DNA of 64,000 nt from Falsiruegeria litorea R37 (GCF_900172225.1 NZ_FWFO01000001.1:620001-684000), one strand, 5' to 3'. Shown: positions 8,616-17,937, counted from the stretch's first letter. Made by a program: numbers and translations. Notes: generated by a model not told the origin, from the letters alone.

Positions 8616-9245
8616 TCAGGGTGTCTTTTTGCTGACCAGTGAGGCTGCAATCCACCCCATCTGCTGTTCGGGCAGGACACGCAGGCGCAGCCAGCCGGTG
8701 CCGGATTCGCCCAGTACCTCGACCTGGTGACCGATGTTCAGGCGACCAACAACTGGATAGATGGTGCCGGGGCCGTCGCGCATGTTCACGCGGGTGCCCA
8801 GAATCTCGCGGATGTCCGCCTTGGGCTGTTCTGGCTCTGCGACTTGAGGCTCTGTAACTTCGGTGTTTCGTTGGAGAGATGTTGCGCCCTGTTGCAGGGA
8901 TGCGAGTGTCAGGCCAGCGCCGACATTTTCGCCGAATCCGTTAAGGCCTGCTTGAAACCCCGGTGCCAATTGGGCGAGTTTCTGCGCGGCTTCATCCGAA
9001 GTAAGCTCGGGCGCTGCCACTGGCTCGGGCTCAACTGTCTTGGCCTTGCGTGGCGTCAGCGCAGGTTTTGCCACCAAAGCAACAGCCGTCACCGGCTCGG
9101 CCACTGGTTTTGGCTTTGGTGCCGGAGTGTAGGCCAATTTTTCAGGTTGGGCCGGGCGCACGCCGCGCGGCTCAAAATCGGCGCCTCCGCTGAGCTCGTA
9201 AAACGCAAAGCCCAAAAAGGCGAAAGAGATCAATACAAATCGCAT
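8616..9245 (-). CDS. SH3 domain-containing exported protein
   Basis: This 209-residue protein begins MRFVLISFAFLGFAFYELSG, a membrane anchor or signal segment. A proline- and alanine-rich middle follows, then a C-terminal bacterial SH3 domain (from about residue 145) with NMRDGPGTIYPVVGRL and a GWLRLRV block. Such domains bind peptidoglycan or peptides in the periplasm. I chose the ATG at 9245 over an upstream frame start at 9311 because the hydrophobic N-terminus then begins at once. It is divergent from parC across about 220 bases. Confidence 0.8.
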   Translation of the reverse strand: MRFVLISFAFLGFAFYELSGGADFEPRGVRPAQPEKLAYTPAPKPKPVAEPVTAVALVAKPALTPRKAKTVEPEPVAAPELTSDEAAQKLAQLAPGFQAGLNGFGENVGAGLTLASLQQGATSLQRNTEVTEPQVAEPEQPKADIREILGTRVNMRDGPGTIYPVVGRLNIGHQVEVLGESGTGWLRLRVLPEQQMGWIAASLVSKKTP

Positions 9246-9467
9246 CGCGTGCCTCCCCCCGAAGGCAAATGGTGAATGACTTTCAGAAATCGATAGCAGA
9301 CTTATCGACACAGATTACCATACCGTGACCGAAGAGTCGAAATCTGGGGGAAGGGGGGCGAAACGCTCCCCCCAAACCGGGTGTTGTGGCGCATTTACCA
9401 AGTTGTCCCCAGCAAAATGGCCCTTGCTTGCTTTACCCGCGCCCCTCGGCGGCGTATCACATCATCT

Positions 9468-11819
9468 ATGACGGATACTATCGACGACCCCAACATGAAG
9501 TCCCCCGAAGGTGCCGGAGAGGTGGCAGAGCCGCTACGCCGTGCCATTGGCGAGCGCTATCTGACTTATGCTCTGAGCACGATCATGCACCGTGCCCTTC
9601 CGGACGCGCGCGACGGGTTGAAGCCGGTTCACCGGCGAATCCTTTATGCAATGAACCGCTTGCGGCTGGCGTCGAACGGCAAGTTTCTGAAGTCTGCCAA
9701 GATCTCGGGCGACACGATGGGGGACTTCCACCCCCACGGTGACGCAGCGATCTATGACGCAATGGCGCGCTTGGCGCAGGACTTCAACGTCCGCTATCCG
9801 CTGGTCGATGGGCAGGGCAATTTCGGCAACATCGACGGCGACAACCCGGCCGCCAGCCGATACACCGAAGCGCGGATGACATTCGTGGCCGAGGCGTTGT
9901 TGCAGGGCCTTGATGAAGATGCCGTTGATTTTCGTGACAACTATGATGGTCGTCTGACCGAGCCGGTGGTTCTGCCGGCCGAGTTTCCGAATCTGTTGGC
10001 CAATGGGGCCAGCGGCATCGCGGTGGGCATGGCGACCAACATTCCGCCGCACAACATCGCCGAGCTGTGCGACGCCTGCCTGCACATGATCAAAGTGCCG
10101 GATGTGCGCGACGACACGTTGCTGAATTATGTTCCGGGGCCGGATTTCCCGACCGGGGGCGTGATTGTCGAGCCGCAAGAAGACATCGCCAAGGCCTATC
10201 GCACCGGGCGCGGTGGGTTCCGCCTGCGTTGCAAGTATGAGGTTGAGGATCTCGGCCGGGGGCAATGGCAGATCGTTGTCACCGAGATCCCCTATCAGGT
10301 GCAGAAATCCAAGCTGATCGAAAAGATCGCCGAGCTGATCCAGACCAAGAAGATCCCGATTCTGGCCGATGTGCGCGACGAATCGGCGGACGACATTCGG
10401 GTGGTGCTAGAGCCGCGATCGAAAAACGTCGACCCGGACGTGTTGATGAACATGCTCTACCGCAACTCGGATTTGGAAGTGCGGTTCAGCCTGAACATGA
10501 ACGTGTTGATCGACGGCGTGACGCCCAAGGTCTGCTCGCTCAAAGAGGTGCTGCGCGCATTCCTGGATCACAAGCAAGATGTGCTGCTGCGCCGCTCGCG
10601 CCACCGCATGGCCAAGATCGACCACCGTTTGGAGGTCTTGGAGGGCTTTATCGTCGCCTTCCTCAACCTCGACCGCGTGATTGATATCATCCGTTATGAT
10701 GACGACCCCAAAGCCGCGCTGATGCGCGAGGATTGGGGCATCAAACATGTCCGTGCCATGGACGAGGCCAGCTATGTCTCGCCGCTGCCGGGCGAGGGTG
10801 AATTGAGCGAAGTGCAGGTTGATGCGATCCTGAACATGCGCCTTCGCAGCCTGCGTCGCCTCGAAGAGATGGAGCTGGTGCGCGAACGCGATGCCCTGAT
10901 GGAGGAGCGCGCGAACCTTGAGGATCTGATTGCTGATCCTGCCCTGCAGTGGGCCAAGATTGCCGAGCAACTCAAAGAGACCAAGAAGACCTTTGGCAAG
11001 GACTATGAAGGCGGCGCGCGCCGCTCGGTCTTTGCCGAAGCAGGCACCATCGAGGAGGTGCCACTTGAGGCGATGATCGACCGCGAGCCGATCACCGTGG
11101 TCTGCTCGCAGATGGGCTGGATCCGGGCGATGACCGGCCACATCGACCTGAAACGCGAGTTGAAGTTCAAGGACGGCGACGGGCCGCGCTTTATCTTCCA
11201 CGCCGAAACAACCGACCGTTTGCTGGTCTTTGGCACCAATGGTCGCTTCTATACCGTCAGTGCCGCGAACCTGCCTGGTGGGCGGGGCATGGGTGAGCCC
11301 TTGCGCTTGATGGTCGATTTGCCCAACGAGGCCGAGATCGTCGACATCCTGATCCACAACCCGGAACGCAAACTGTTGGTGGCGTCAAATGCGGGCAATG
11401 GGTTTGTTGTGCCGGAACCGGACGTCGTGGCCCAGACCCGCACCGGCAAGCAGGTGCTGAACGTCAAAGGCGAAGACGAACACGCGTTGATCTGTAAACC
11501 GATCGAAGGAGACCACGTGGCCGTGGTGTCGCAGAACGGCAAGCTGCTCGTGTTTCCAACTGCCGAGTTGCCCGAGATGGGACGTGGCAAGGGCGTGCGT
11601 CTGCAGAAATACAACATGGCGCGCGGCAAGCAGGGGGCGCTGGAATTGGACGGCGGGTTGTCGGACATTACCACGTTCAACTGGGACGATGGGCTAAGTT
11701 GGCCCATGGGCGGCGAGAAGACCCGGCACGAGCCCGATATGTCGCAATGGCTGGCCAAACGGGCTGGCGTCGGCAAGCGTCCGCCCTATGGTTTCCCACG
11801 CAGTTACAAGTTTTCATGA
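9468..11819 (+). CDS. parC: DNA topoisomerase IV subunit A
   Basis: This is a 783-residue type IIA topoisomerase subunit. The active-site tyrosine is Tyr132 in [10 protein letters not shown]. The QGNFG motif and the C-terminal beta-propeller region with [10 protein letters not shown] fit ParC rather than GyrA, as does the start [18 protein letters not shown]. The ATG at 9468 gives MTDTIDDPN; the open frame begins at 9381 but that extension lacks family character. The enzyme decatenates daughter chromosomes together with ParE, which is not in this window. The frame is intact to its stop. Confidence 0.96.
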   Translation: MTDTIDDPNMKSPEGAGEVAEPLRRAIGERYLTYALSTIMHRALPDARDGLKPVHRRILYAMNRLRLASNGKFLKSAKISGDTMGDFHPHGDAAIYDAMARLAQDFNVRYPLVDGQGNFGNIDGDNPAASRYTEARMTFVAEALLQGLDEDAVDFRDNYDGRLTEPVVLPAEFPNLLANGASGIAVGMATNIPPHNIAELCDACLHMIKVPDVRDDTLLNYVPGPDFPTGGVIVEPQEDIAKAYRTGRGGFRLRCKYEVEDLGRGQWQIVVTEIPYQVQKSKLIEKIAELIQTKKIPILADVRDESADDIRVVLEPRSKNVDPDVLMNMLYRNSDLEVRFSLNMNVLIDGVTPKVCSLKEVLRAFLDHKQDVLLRRSRHRMAKIDHRLEVLEGFIVAFLNLDRVIDIIRYDDDPKAALMREDWGIKHVRAMDEASYVSPLPGEGELSEVQVDAILNMRLRSLRRLEEMELVRERDALMEERANLEDLIADPALQWAKIAEQLKETKKTFGKDYEGGARRSVFAEAGTIEEVPLEAMIDREPITVVCSQMGWIRAMTGHIDLKRELKFKDGDGPRFIFHAETTDRLLVFGTNGRFYTVSAANLPGGRGMGEPLRLMVDLPNEAEIVDILIHNPERKLLVASNAGNGFVVPEPDVVAQTRTGKQVLNVKGEDEHALICKPIEGDHVAVVSQNGKLLVFPTAELPEMGRGKGVRLQKYNMARGKQGALELDGGLSDITTFNWDDGLSWPMGGEKTRHEPDMSQWLAKRAGVGKRPPYGFPRSYKFS

Positions 11820-11920
11820 CGGTTAGAATGCAGGTGCGAGGAAAAGCGCCGATGCTGCTTGGCATCGACAACTGCACTGCGATACACCGTCCCAAACATA
11901 GGCATATCGAGACCTGATCC

Positions 11921-12484
11921 ATGATCCGAATTCTGATTTCCCTGGCCTGCGTGTCCTTCTTGGCCGCTTGTGGCTCTACGCAGCTGAACGAAGCGCCTGA
12001 AGATATGGGAGCTTTCAGCGCTCGAGTCATTCACGTCTATACGGACAAGGCCAAGCAATGGCCACTGTCGCGTAGTGCTGAGCCTTCGGAATGGAACGCT
12101 CAGATGGAAAACGCCATGGAGACCCGCCTGCGTCGCTATGATGGTGGGCAAGAGTACGATGTGGCCGTCTCGCTTGAGGGGTACATGCTGGCCCCTCCCG
12201 GTGTTCCTGTTCTGGTCAATCCCAAAAGCGTGGCGGTCGTAAACGTCTTTGTTTACGACGTCGCCAACGAAACATTCCTGGCCAAGAAAGAGCAGATGGA
12301 AATCTTTGAGGACACCACTGGTCAGAGTGTGATTCTGGGGTCTGGGCACACGCGCACCAAAGAGGAGCAGATCGCGGGTTTGTCGCTGAATATTGCCGAC
12401 ACGATCGAAGAGTGGATGGCCAAGCAACACGCTGAAAACGGCTGGTTCAACAAGCGGGCTGCGCCAGCGGTGGCATCTGAATAA
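11921..12484 (+). CDS. Putative lipoprotein of unknown function
   Basis: This 187-residue protein begins with a lipoprotein signal peptide; the lipobox LAAC places the lipidated cysteine at residue 17. The rest is soluble, with a segment EYDVAVSLEGYMLAPPGVPVLVNPKSV and a VNVFVYDVAN stretch. No family is recognised. It lies between parC and tuf on the same strand with gaps of 101 and 140 bases, so it is probably transcribed alone. Confidence 0.65.
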   Translation: MIRILISLACVSFLAACGSTQLNEAPEDMGAFSARVIHVYTDKAKQWPLSRSAEPSEWNAQMENAMETRLRRYDGGQEYDVAVSLEGYMLAPPGVPVLVNPKSVAVVNVFVYDVANETFLAKKEQMEIFEDTTGQSVILGSGHTRTKEEQIAGLSLNIADTIEEWMAKQHAENGWFNKRAAPAVASE

Positions 12485-12516
12485 CATCAGAGGCGGTAAA
12501 ACCTGCTCAAGGGCGA

Positions 12517-12552
12517 TCCAGAGTGCAGGATGCTCTTGATTTTCCCTCTGGA
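12517..12552 (+). other. Inverted repeat in the tuf leader
   Basis: A 7-bp inverted repeat (TCCAGAG with CTCTGGA) with a 22-base spacer lies 73 bases before the tuf ATG. It could be a weak terminator of the upstream gene or part of the tuf leader; there is no T run of note. Confidence 0.25.
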
Positions 12553-12624
12553 ACCAAATATCCCGCGCGCGCAGATGCAAACCGGGACCGAGGGTCCCCC
12601 AAATCGCAAAAGGGCGCCTGAGGA

Positions 12625-13800
12625 ATGGCAAAGGAAAAGTTTGAGCGTACAAAACCGCACGTCAACATCGGCACGATCGGCCACGTTGACCACGGCAAGA
12701 CCACGCTGACCGCAGCAATCACCAAATATTTTGGCGACTTCAAAGCCTACGACCAGATCGACGGCGCACCTGAAGAAAAAGCCCGCGGCATCACCATCTC
12801 GACCGCACACGTCGAGTATGAGACCGAAAACCGCCACTACGCACACGTCGACTGCCCCGGCCACGCTGACTATGTGAAGAACATGATCACCGGTGCGGCG
12901 CAGATGGACGGCGCGATCCTGGTTGTGAACGCAGCTGACGGCCCGATGCCGCAGACCCGCGAGCACATCCTGCTGGGCCGCCAGGTTGGCATCCCGAAGA
13001 TGGTCGTCTTCATGAACAAAGTTGACCAGGTCGACGACGAAGAGCTGCTGGAACTGGTGGAAATGGAAATCCGCGAGCTGCTGTCTTCGTACGACTACCC
13101 GGGCGACGACATTCCGATCGTTGCAGGTTCGGCTCTGGCCGCGATGGAAGGCAACAAGCCTGAAATCGGCGAAGAGAAAATCAAGGAACTGATGGCGGCT
13201 GTTGACGACTACATCGACACCCCTGAGCGCGCTGTTGACCAGCCGTTCCTGATGCCGATCGAAGACGTGTTCTCGATCTCGGGCCGTGGTACCGTTGTTA
13301 CGGGGCGTGTCGAGCGTGGCGTGATCAACGTTGGCGACGAAATCGAAATCGTCGGCATCCGCGACACCAGCAAAACCACCTGCACCGGCGTTGAAATGTT
13401 CCGCAAGCTGCTGGACCGTGGTGAAGCAGGCGACAACATCGGCGCCCTGCTGCGTGGTGTTGACCGTGACGGCGTTGAGCGTGGCCAGGTTCTGTGTAAG
13501 CCGGGTTCGGTCAAGCCGCACACCAAGTTCGAAGCCGAAGCCTATATCCTGACCAAGGAAGAGGGTGGCCGTCACACGCCGTTCTTCGCCAACTACCGTC
13601 CTCAGTTCTACTTCCGTACAACTGACGTCACCGGCACCGTGAACCTGCCCGAAGGCACCGAAATGGTCATGCCTGGCGACAACCTGAAGTTCGACGTTGA
13701 ACTGATCGCGCCGATCGCGATGGAGCAGGGCCTGCGCTTCGCGATCCGCGAAGGCGGCCGCACCGTCGGCGCCGGCGTCGTGTCGAAGATCACCGAATAA
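12625..13800 (+). CDS. tuf: Elongation factor Tu
   Basis: This 391-residue GTPase has GHVDHGKTT in the P-loop, [22 protein letters not shown] at G3 and NKVDQVDD at G4 (NKxD). It delivers aminoacyl-tRNA to the ribosome. Codon use is visibly biased towards preferred C- and G-ending codons, as expected for a highly expressed gene. Alphaproteobacteria often carry two tuf copies; this one has no fusA or rps genes nearby. Two terminators follow it. Confidence 0.98.
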   Translation: MAKEKFERTKPHVNIGTIGHVDHGKTTLTAAITKYFGDFKAYDQIDGAPEEKARGITISTAHVEYETENRHYAHVDCPGHADYVKNMITGAAQMDGAILVVNAADGPMPQTREHILLGRQVGIPKMVVFMNKVDQVDDEELLELVEMEIRELLSSYDYPGDDIPIVAGSALAAMEGNKPEIGEEKIKELMAAVDDYIDTPERAVDQPFLMPIEDVFSISGRGTVVTGRVERGVINVGDEIEIVGIRDTSKTTCTGVEMFRKLLDRGEAGDNIGALLRGVDRDGVERGQVLCKPGSVKPHTKFEAEAYILTKEEGGRHTPFFANYRPQFYFRTTDVTGTVNLPEGTEMVMPGDNLKFDVELIAPIAMEQGLRFAIREGGRTVGAGVVSKITE

Positions 13801-13825
13801 TTCGCTTTAGCGAATGATCAGACGG

Positions 13826-13855
13826 AAAGGGCGTCCCTCGGGGCGCCCTTTTCTT
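13826..13855 (+). terminator. Rho-independent terminator of tuf
   Basis: The stem AAAGGGCGTCC pairs with GGGCGCCCTTT across a CTCG loop (one G-U pair) and is followed by TTCTTTT, starting 26 bases after the tuf stop. Confidence 0.88.
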
Positions 13856-14004
13856 TTGGATTTGGTGATCCCGAGACGCGCGAACATAGTGCGTCGAAAA
13901 TCACTGAGTAAGGTCGAGTTTCCCCAGGAAACTCTGGCCAGTGGCGACAGGGGCTTTTGCCGCAAGGAAAAGCTCCCGAAAGCCACACCGGTGAGAAGAA
14001 ACAG

Positions 14005-14034
14005 AAAGGCCGCTCCAACCGGAGCGGCCTTTTT
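14005..14034. terminator. Second rho-independent terminator, between tuf and the acetyltransferase
   Basis: A perfect 12-bp stem, AAAGGCCGCTCC with GGAGCGGCCTTT, closes an AACC loop and is followed by further T residues; the left arm begins with A residues, so it can act in both directions. It may serve the convergent acetyltransferase gene or terminate a small transcript that begins after the first tuf terminator. Confidence 0.85.
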
Positions 14035-14041
14035 GTAGTGC

Positions 14042-14590
14042 TTAGAGCTCTCGCACAATCCGACATGGGTTCCCCGCCGCAAAGACTCGCTCAGGCAAGG
14101 ACTGTGTCACAACCGATCCCGCGCCAACTGTGGTGCCGTCGCCGATCTCAACCCCGGGCAGGATAATCGCACCCCCTCCGATCCAGACATGTTTGCCGAC
14201 CGTCACAGGCTGGGCGGATGTGCGATATTTCGGCAGGCCATCTTGGGTATAGATGCGGTCCTCGGCCCGGATCGGGTGGGTGGTGGCGTAGATCTGCACC
14301 GACGGACCCAAGAGGGTGCCTTCGCCGATGTGAATTTGATCGCCGTCCAGCAGGGTGCAGTTGAAGTTGATAAACACGCCCGCATCCACGTGAATGTTGT
14401 CGCCATAGTCGCAAAAGAACGGCGGTTCGATCCAAGCACCTGGGCCGCAGGTGCCGAGCAGGTCGGACAGAATCTGCGTGCGTGTTTCCCGCTCTTCGGC
14501 ATCCGATGCATTGTACACCTTGAGCAGGCGGCGCGCTTTGGTGTGGCGCGCCATGATTTGATCTGTGCGGGTGTCGAATGTGTCGGTCAC
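14042..14590 (-). CDS. Sugar O-acetyltransferase, maltose acetyltransferase type
   Basis: This 182-residue member of the left-handed beta-helix (hexapeptide) acetyltransferase family has a Mac-type N-terminal segment (residues 1-55) followed by hexapeptide repeats. DGTTVGAGSVVTQSLPERVFAAGNPCRIVRE is the classic CoA-binding end. It transfers acetyl from acetyl-CoA to a sugar or similar hydroxyl. Its start lies 18 bases after soxT on the same strand, so it may be read through from the sox promoter, though it has no known sulfur role. Confidence 0.88.
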   Translation of the reverse strand: MTDTFDTRTDQIMARHTKARRLLKVYNASDAEERETRTQILSDLLGTCGPGAWIEPPFFCDYGDNIHVDAGVFINFNCTLLDGDQIHIGEGTLLGPSVQIYATTHPIRAEDRIYTQDGLPKYRTSAQPVTVGKHVWIGGGAIILPGVEIGDGTTVGAGSVVTQSLPERVFAAGNPCRIVREL

Positions 14591-14608
14591 AGGCGGCCTT
14601 GGGGTGTT

Positions 14609-15694
14609 CTACTCAGCCGGAGCAAAGCCGGTGATCAGTTGCTTCAGACCAATGGCGGCGCCTGCGAAGATCGCCACAAACGCTACTGGCGCGCTGTAGG
14701 CCAGCACCGAAAAGGCCGAGACGCCTTGGCCCAGGCTGCATCCAACGGCGAGGATCGCTCCCGGTCCCATGATGACGGCGCCCAGGATCTGACGGCGCAG
14801 CTCGCGAGGGTCTTCGCAGGCTTCCCATCGGAAATGACCCTTGGAGAATGATCCCAGACAGGCGCCCAGGATGACGCCCACAACCGAACCGACGCTGAAT
14901 GACAGCGTGTTCCCCGAGGCAGTCATACCGTAGTAGATGGTGTCGCCAATTGGGGCGACGAAACTGTGGGTTTCGATCGGTTCGGCGTCAAACCCGGTGT
15001 GGGCGACCCAATAGGTTCCAACCCATCCCGAGACCACGGCCAACCCCACCACGGTGCCCCAGAAGATGTGTTTGGGCGAGGCGCGCAGCGCGGCGCTGGA
15101 CAGGGTAAAGGCAAGGATGGCCCCGCCAATGCTCAGCCCGGTGACAAGGGGCGGGATGCCCCAGAATTTCTGGGCATAGGCGCTGATACCTTGGGGCGTT
15201 TCGGCGTTGAATTCGACCGGAAAAATCATGACTCGTGTGTGCGCAAGGGGGCCGGACATGACGAAATAGGCTGACAGACCCATGACAATCACGATCACAA
15301 AGGCGCGCAAGTCGCCGCCCCCCAGCCGAGCCAAAGCGCCATAGCCGCAATTGCCGCTGAGCGCCATGCCATAGCCGAACATCAGCCCGCCGATGATTGT
15401 GCCCATAGGGCTCCAGACGCGATCCAGATAGGTGGTCTGTGCCACATCCATCGCGCCATGATACATCGCAAGATGCACCCCAATGATGGCGACGCCAATG
15501 GCGATGCCCCACATGCGCAGGCGACGGTCGTCGGCGCCGTAAAGAACATCTTCGATCGCGCCCAAGGTGCAAAAGCGGCCAATGCGGGCCGCCAATCCCA
15601 AAGCGACGCCCCCGATCAAGCCGATCAGGGCCGCGGTATTGGCCTCTCCCATATTTTCGAGCAGCTGTTCAAGCATGTGCGGCCTCCTCCCCAA
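14609..15694 (-). CDS. soxT: YeeE/YedE family permease, SoxT-like
   Basis: This 361-residue polytopic membrane protein of the YeeE/YedE (DUF395) family has about nine hydrophobic segments. Conserved cysteine motifs are GNCGYG and VGCSLGQGVS, typical of this family, whose characterised members import thiosulfate. It follows soxS and soxR in the same operon, 24 bases after soxR, the position called soxT in other alphaproteobacterial sox loci. The likely job is uptake of a sulfur compound. A second, divergent paralogue closes the other end of the locus at 28243. Confidence 0.82.
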   Translation of the reverse strand: MGRRPHMLEQLLENMGEANTAALIGLIGGVALGLAARIGRFCTLGAIEDVLYGADDRRLRMWGIAIGVAIIGVHLAMYHGAMDVAQTTYLDRVWSPMGTIIGGLMFGYGMALSGNCGYGALARLGGGDLRAFVIVIVMGLSAYFVMSGPLAHTRVMIFPVEFNAETPQGISAYAQKFWGIPPLVTGLSIGGAILAFTLSSAALRASPKHIFWGTVVGLAVVSGWVGTYWVAHTGFDAEPIETHSFVAPIGDTIYYGMTASGNTLSFSVGSVVGVILGACLGSFSKGHFRWEACEDPRELRRQILGAVIMGPGAILAVGCSLGQGVSAFSVLAYSAPVAFVAIFAGAAIGLKQLITGFAPAE

Positions 15695-15718
15695 AGGCAG
15701 ACCAGCGATGGTCTTGGA

Positions 15719-16093
15719 TCAGTCTTGCCTGCAAAAGAGGTCATAGACCACTTCCATGATTTGTTTGGGGCGGTCGTCTGTCAAGGAATAGTAGATCGTC
15801 TTGCCATCGCGTCGGGGGGTAACGAGCCCTTCGAGCCGCAAGCGCGACAGCTGTTGGGACACGGCTGCTTGGCGGGCGGACAACAGCTCTTCGAGCTCGG
15901 TGACCGATTTTTCTCCGGTGGCTAGGTGACACAGAATCATCAAGCGCCCCTCGTGGCTGATTGCCTTGAGGAAATTCGACGCCTGCTGTGCATTCTGCAT
16001 CATGCGCTCCATATCTTCGGCGCACATGTTGGGGTCAAAAACGGGCAGGCGCGATGCAGTGTCGGGGCGGGGTTCAGGTGTCATGGCACTCAT
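15719..16093 (-). CDS. soxR: ArsR-family sulfur-responsive repressor
   Basis: This 124-residue winged-helix protein has a recognition helix around RQAAVSQQLSRLR. It has Cys24, Cys55 (ILCHLA) and Cys121 near the C-terminus. Cys55 and Cys121 are 66 residues apart, the same spacing as the reactive pair of the persulfide sensor SqrR (41 and 107), so it probably forms a polysulfide bridge in the presence of sulfide or persulfide and then leaves DNA. It is not the redox SoxR of the MerR family. Its start overlaps the soxS stop (ATGA). Candidate binding boxes lie upstream of soxS/soxV, soxX and the MBL operon. Confidence 0.92.
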   Translation of the reverse strand: MSAMTPEPRPDTASRLPVFDPNMCAEDMERMMQNAQQASNFLKAISHEGRLMILCHLATGEKSVTELEELLSARQAAVSQQLSRLRLEGLVTPRRDGKTIYYSLTDDRPKQIMEVVYDLFCRQD

Positions 16094-16482
16094 CCTGTTG
16101 TGTCCAGGGGGATCCTTGCCTGTTCAAACATCTGATTGAGTAGGCCCCAAAAGAAGTCTTCGCCCGGGTATCCTTCGACGCGGCCCACCTCGGCCCCATC
16201 CTGAACAAGGATGAAGGTCGGGGTAAAGTGGACGCGGCGCACAAAGGAGACGTCGGGCGTTTCACTGTGCAGGTCGTAACGCCTCAGCGGCGCTGTCTTG
16301 CCTTCGACCGTCTTGGGGTAGATATGGGCAATCTCTTCGTTCCATTTGGCACACCAATAGCAGCCGTCCTCTTCTGCCATTAGCAGATAGGTCTCGGCGG
16401 TGGCGGCCAAAGGCAGCCAACCCAAGGTTGCGATCAGAAAAGTGCCCAGCAGTTTCACGTGCTTCCCCAATTGACGAGTCAT
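16090..16482 (-). CDS. soxS: Periplasmic thioredoxin-like protein SoxS
   Basis: This 130-residue protein has an N-terminal signal peptide (residues 1-28, ending ...TAEA/ET) and a thioredoxin-like domain with the redox motif CYWC. SoxS reduces or reactivates the sulfur carrier SoxY in Paracoccus. It is the first gene of soxS-soxR-soxT, divergent from soxV across a short intergenic region that holds a SqrR-like box. Confidence 0.9.
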   Translation of the reverse strand: MTRQLGKHVKLLGTFLIATLGWLPLAATAETYLLMAEEDGCYWCAKWNEEIAHIYPKTVEGKTAPLRRYDLHSETPDVSFVRRVHFTPTFILVQDGAEVGRVEGYPGEDFFWGLLNQMFEQARIPLDTTG

Positions 16483-16495
16483 TGCATTACATCAT

Positions 16496-16511
16496 AATCC
16501 TATGTTTGAAT
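16496..16511. promoter_or_regulatory. SqrR/SoxR-type operator between soxS and soxV
   Basis: AATC-N8-GAAT differs at one base from the ATTC-N8-GAAT motif known for SqrR; the flanks extend the symmetry (ATAATC...GAATAT). It sits in the divergent region between soxS and soxV, where SoxR binding has been shown in a related sox locus. Confidence 0.65.
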
Positions 16512-16540
16512 ATTACAAGCTTTGCGATTTGAGGGGCACC

Positions 16541-17281
16541 ATGTTCGACGTCACGTATTTTGGGGCTTTGGTTGCGGGGCTGCTGTCCTTTCTGTCGCCG
16601 TGCATTCTGCCGATCGTGCCATTCTATCTGAGCTATCTGGCAGGCGTCGGCATGAACCAGATCTCGGCCGATGCCGCGATCACATCGGACGTCCGGCGAC
16701 GGGCCTTTCTGGCGGCGTGCTGCTTTGCGCTTGGGGTGATCACGATTTTCATGGGCTTGGGCGCCACGGCCAGCGCCTTTGGCCAGATGGTACGCGAGTA
16801 CTTCGACATTCTGCGGTGGGCCGCTGCTGCTCTGATCATTGCGATGGGTCTGCATTTTCTGGGCGTCGTCCGCATCGGGTTTCTGTATCGCCAGTTTCGC
16901 GCCGATGCGGGGGACACGAGCAACGTTGGGTATATCGGGGCCTATGTGATCGGGTTGGCCTTTGCCTTTGGCTGGACGCCTTGCGTCGGCCCTGTGTTGG
17001 CCGCGATTCTGTTTACGGCTGCGGGGCAGGATTCGGCGGCGCAGGGGGCGACGCTTTTGTTTGTGTACGGGTTGGGGATGACCTTGCCGTTTGTGGTTGC
17101 GGCGCTGTTCATCGGGCCGTTCATGTCCTGGATGTCCCGGTTCCGCCGCCATCTGGGCACGGTCGAGAAAATCATGGGCGGGATGCTGGTTCTGTTCGGT
17201 GTTCTGATCGCAACCAATTCAATCAATCTGATCGCGCAATGGATGCTGGAGCACGTTCCGTGGTTCAGCGCCATTGGCTGA
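16541..17281 (+). CDS. soxV: CcdA-type membrane thiol transporter SoxV
   Basis: This 246-residue protein with six predicted transmembrane helices belongs to the CcdA/DsbD family. The two redox cysteines are in LSPCILPIVPF and GWTPCVGP. SoxV passes electrons from cytoplasmic thioredoxin across the membrane to periplasmic SoxW and SoxS. I chose the ATG at 16541 rather than the frame start at 16502, because the family begins directly with the first helix. soxW follows after 18 bases. Confidence 0.93.
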   Translation: MFDVTYFGALVAGLLSFLSPCILPIVPFYLSYLAGVGMNQISADAAITSDVRRRAFLAACCFALGVITIFMGLGATASAFGQMVREYFDILRWAAAALIIAMGLHFLGVVRIGFLYRQFRADAGDTSNVGYIGAYVIGLAFAFGWTPCVGPVLAAILFTAAGQDSAAQGATLLFVYGLGMTLPFVVAALFIGPFMSWMSRFRRHLGTVEKIMGGMLVLFGVLIATNSINLIAQWMLEHVPWFSAIG

Positions 17282-17299
17282 CATAGTGGGAGGAAGACC

Positions 17300-17860
17300 A
17301 TGTTTCGAGCCTTTGTTCTGGCCCTTACGGCCCTGATTGCAATGCCATTGGCCGCCGCCGAGATTGGAGATGACGGCCTGCACAAAGCCCCTTGGATGCG
17401 CGACACCTTCAAGGATCTGCGCGAGGACCTGGATGAGGCCAACGCCGAAGGCAAACGCCTGATGCTGATCATCGAGCAACGAGGGTGCATCTATTGCAAG
17501 AAGATGCACGAAGAAGTCTTTGTCGTCGACAAGATCGCCGACTACATTGAGGCCAATTATTTTGTGGTGCAGATCAACATGTTCGGTGATGTCGAGGTGA
17601 CGGATTTTGATGGCACCGCACTGCCGGAAAAGGACATGGTGAAACGCTGGGGCGCCTTGTTCACACCCAACATCTATTTCCTGCCGCAAGAGGTGCCCGA
17701 CACCCTGACCGCCGCGCAGGCAGCAGTGGCCAACATGCCGGGCGCCTTTGGCAAGGGGACAACATTCAACATGTTGAATTGGGTGGTTGAAAAGGGGTAC
17801 GAAGAAAGCGAACCTTTCCAAAAGTACCACGCCCGCAAGCTGGAAGAGCAGAAAGGTTGA
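17300..17860 (+). CDS. soxW: Periplasmic thioredoxin SoxW
   Basis: This 186-residue exported thioredoxin has a signal peptide ending near AAA at residue 20 and the redox motif CIYC in EQRGCIYCKKMH. It is reduced by SoxV and keeps Sox components reduced. A GGAGGAAG ribosome binding site precedes the ATG. A perfect hairpin overlaps its stop codon, separating soxVW from soxX. Confidence 0.92.
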   Translation: MFRAFVLALTALIAMPLAAAEIGDDGLHKAPWMRDTFKDLREDLDEANAEGKRLMLIIEQRGCIYCKKMHEEVFVVDKIADYIEANYFVVQINMFGDVEVTDFDGTALPEKDMVKRWGALFTPNIYFLPQEVPDTLTAAQAAVANMPGAFGKGTTFNMLNWVVEKGYEESEPFQKYHARKLEEQKG

Positions 17861-17870
17861 GCCTTTCTGC
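17848..17870 (+). terminator. Hairpin at the end of soxW
   Basis: A perfect 9-bp stem (GCAGAAAGG with CCTTTCTGC, loop TTGAG) spans the soxW stop codon. There is no T run, so it is a possible attenuator or RNA-stabilising hairpin rather than a proven terminator. Confidence 0.45.
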
Positions 17871-17921
17871 GGGCGCGAAAGAAATGTTCGCCAGTTTCTG
17901 CATGTGCGAACAGATATAAAA

Positions 17922-17937
17922 ATTCATGTAGTTGAAT
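17922..17937. promoter_or_regulatory. SqrR/SoxR-type operator upstream of soxX
   Basis: ATTC-N8-GAAT is an exact match to the SqrR motif, extended to a perfect AAATTC...GAATTT palindrome. It lies 75 bases before the soxX start in the only sizeable gap (152 bases) of the rightward sox genes before soxA. Confidence 0.78.

Noticed and set aside
9340-9390. GGGGGG/CCCCCC hairpin between the SH3 protein gene and parC as a terminator
   Set aside because: The genes are divergent, the stem is only six pairs and no T run follows in either direction.
10407-11357. 316-codon frame opposite parC
   Set aside because: It is antisense to parC and has no family character.
13814-14038. 74-codon frame between the two tuf terminators
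   Set aside because: Much of it is translated terminator hairpin (GRPSGRPF and AAPTGAAFL); no ribosome binding site or domain.
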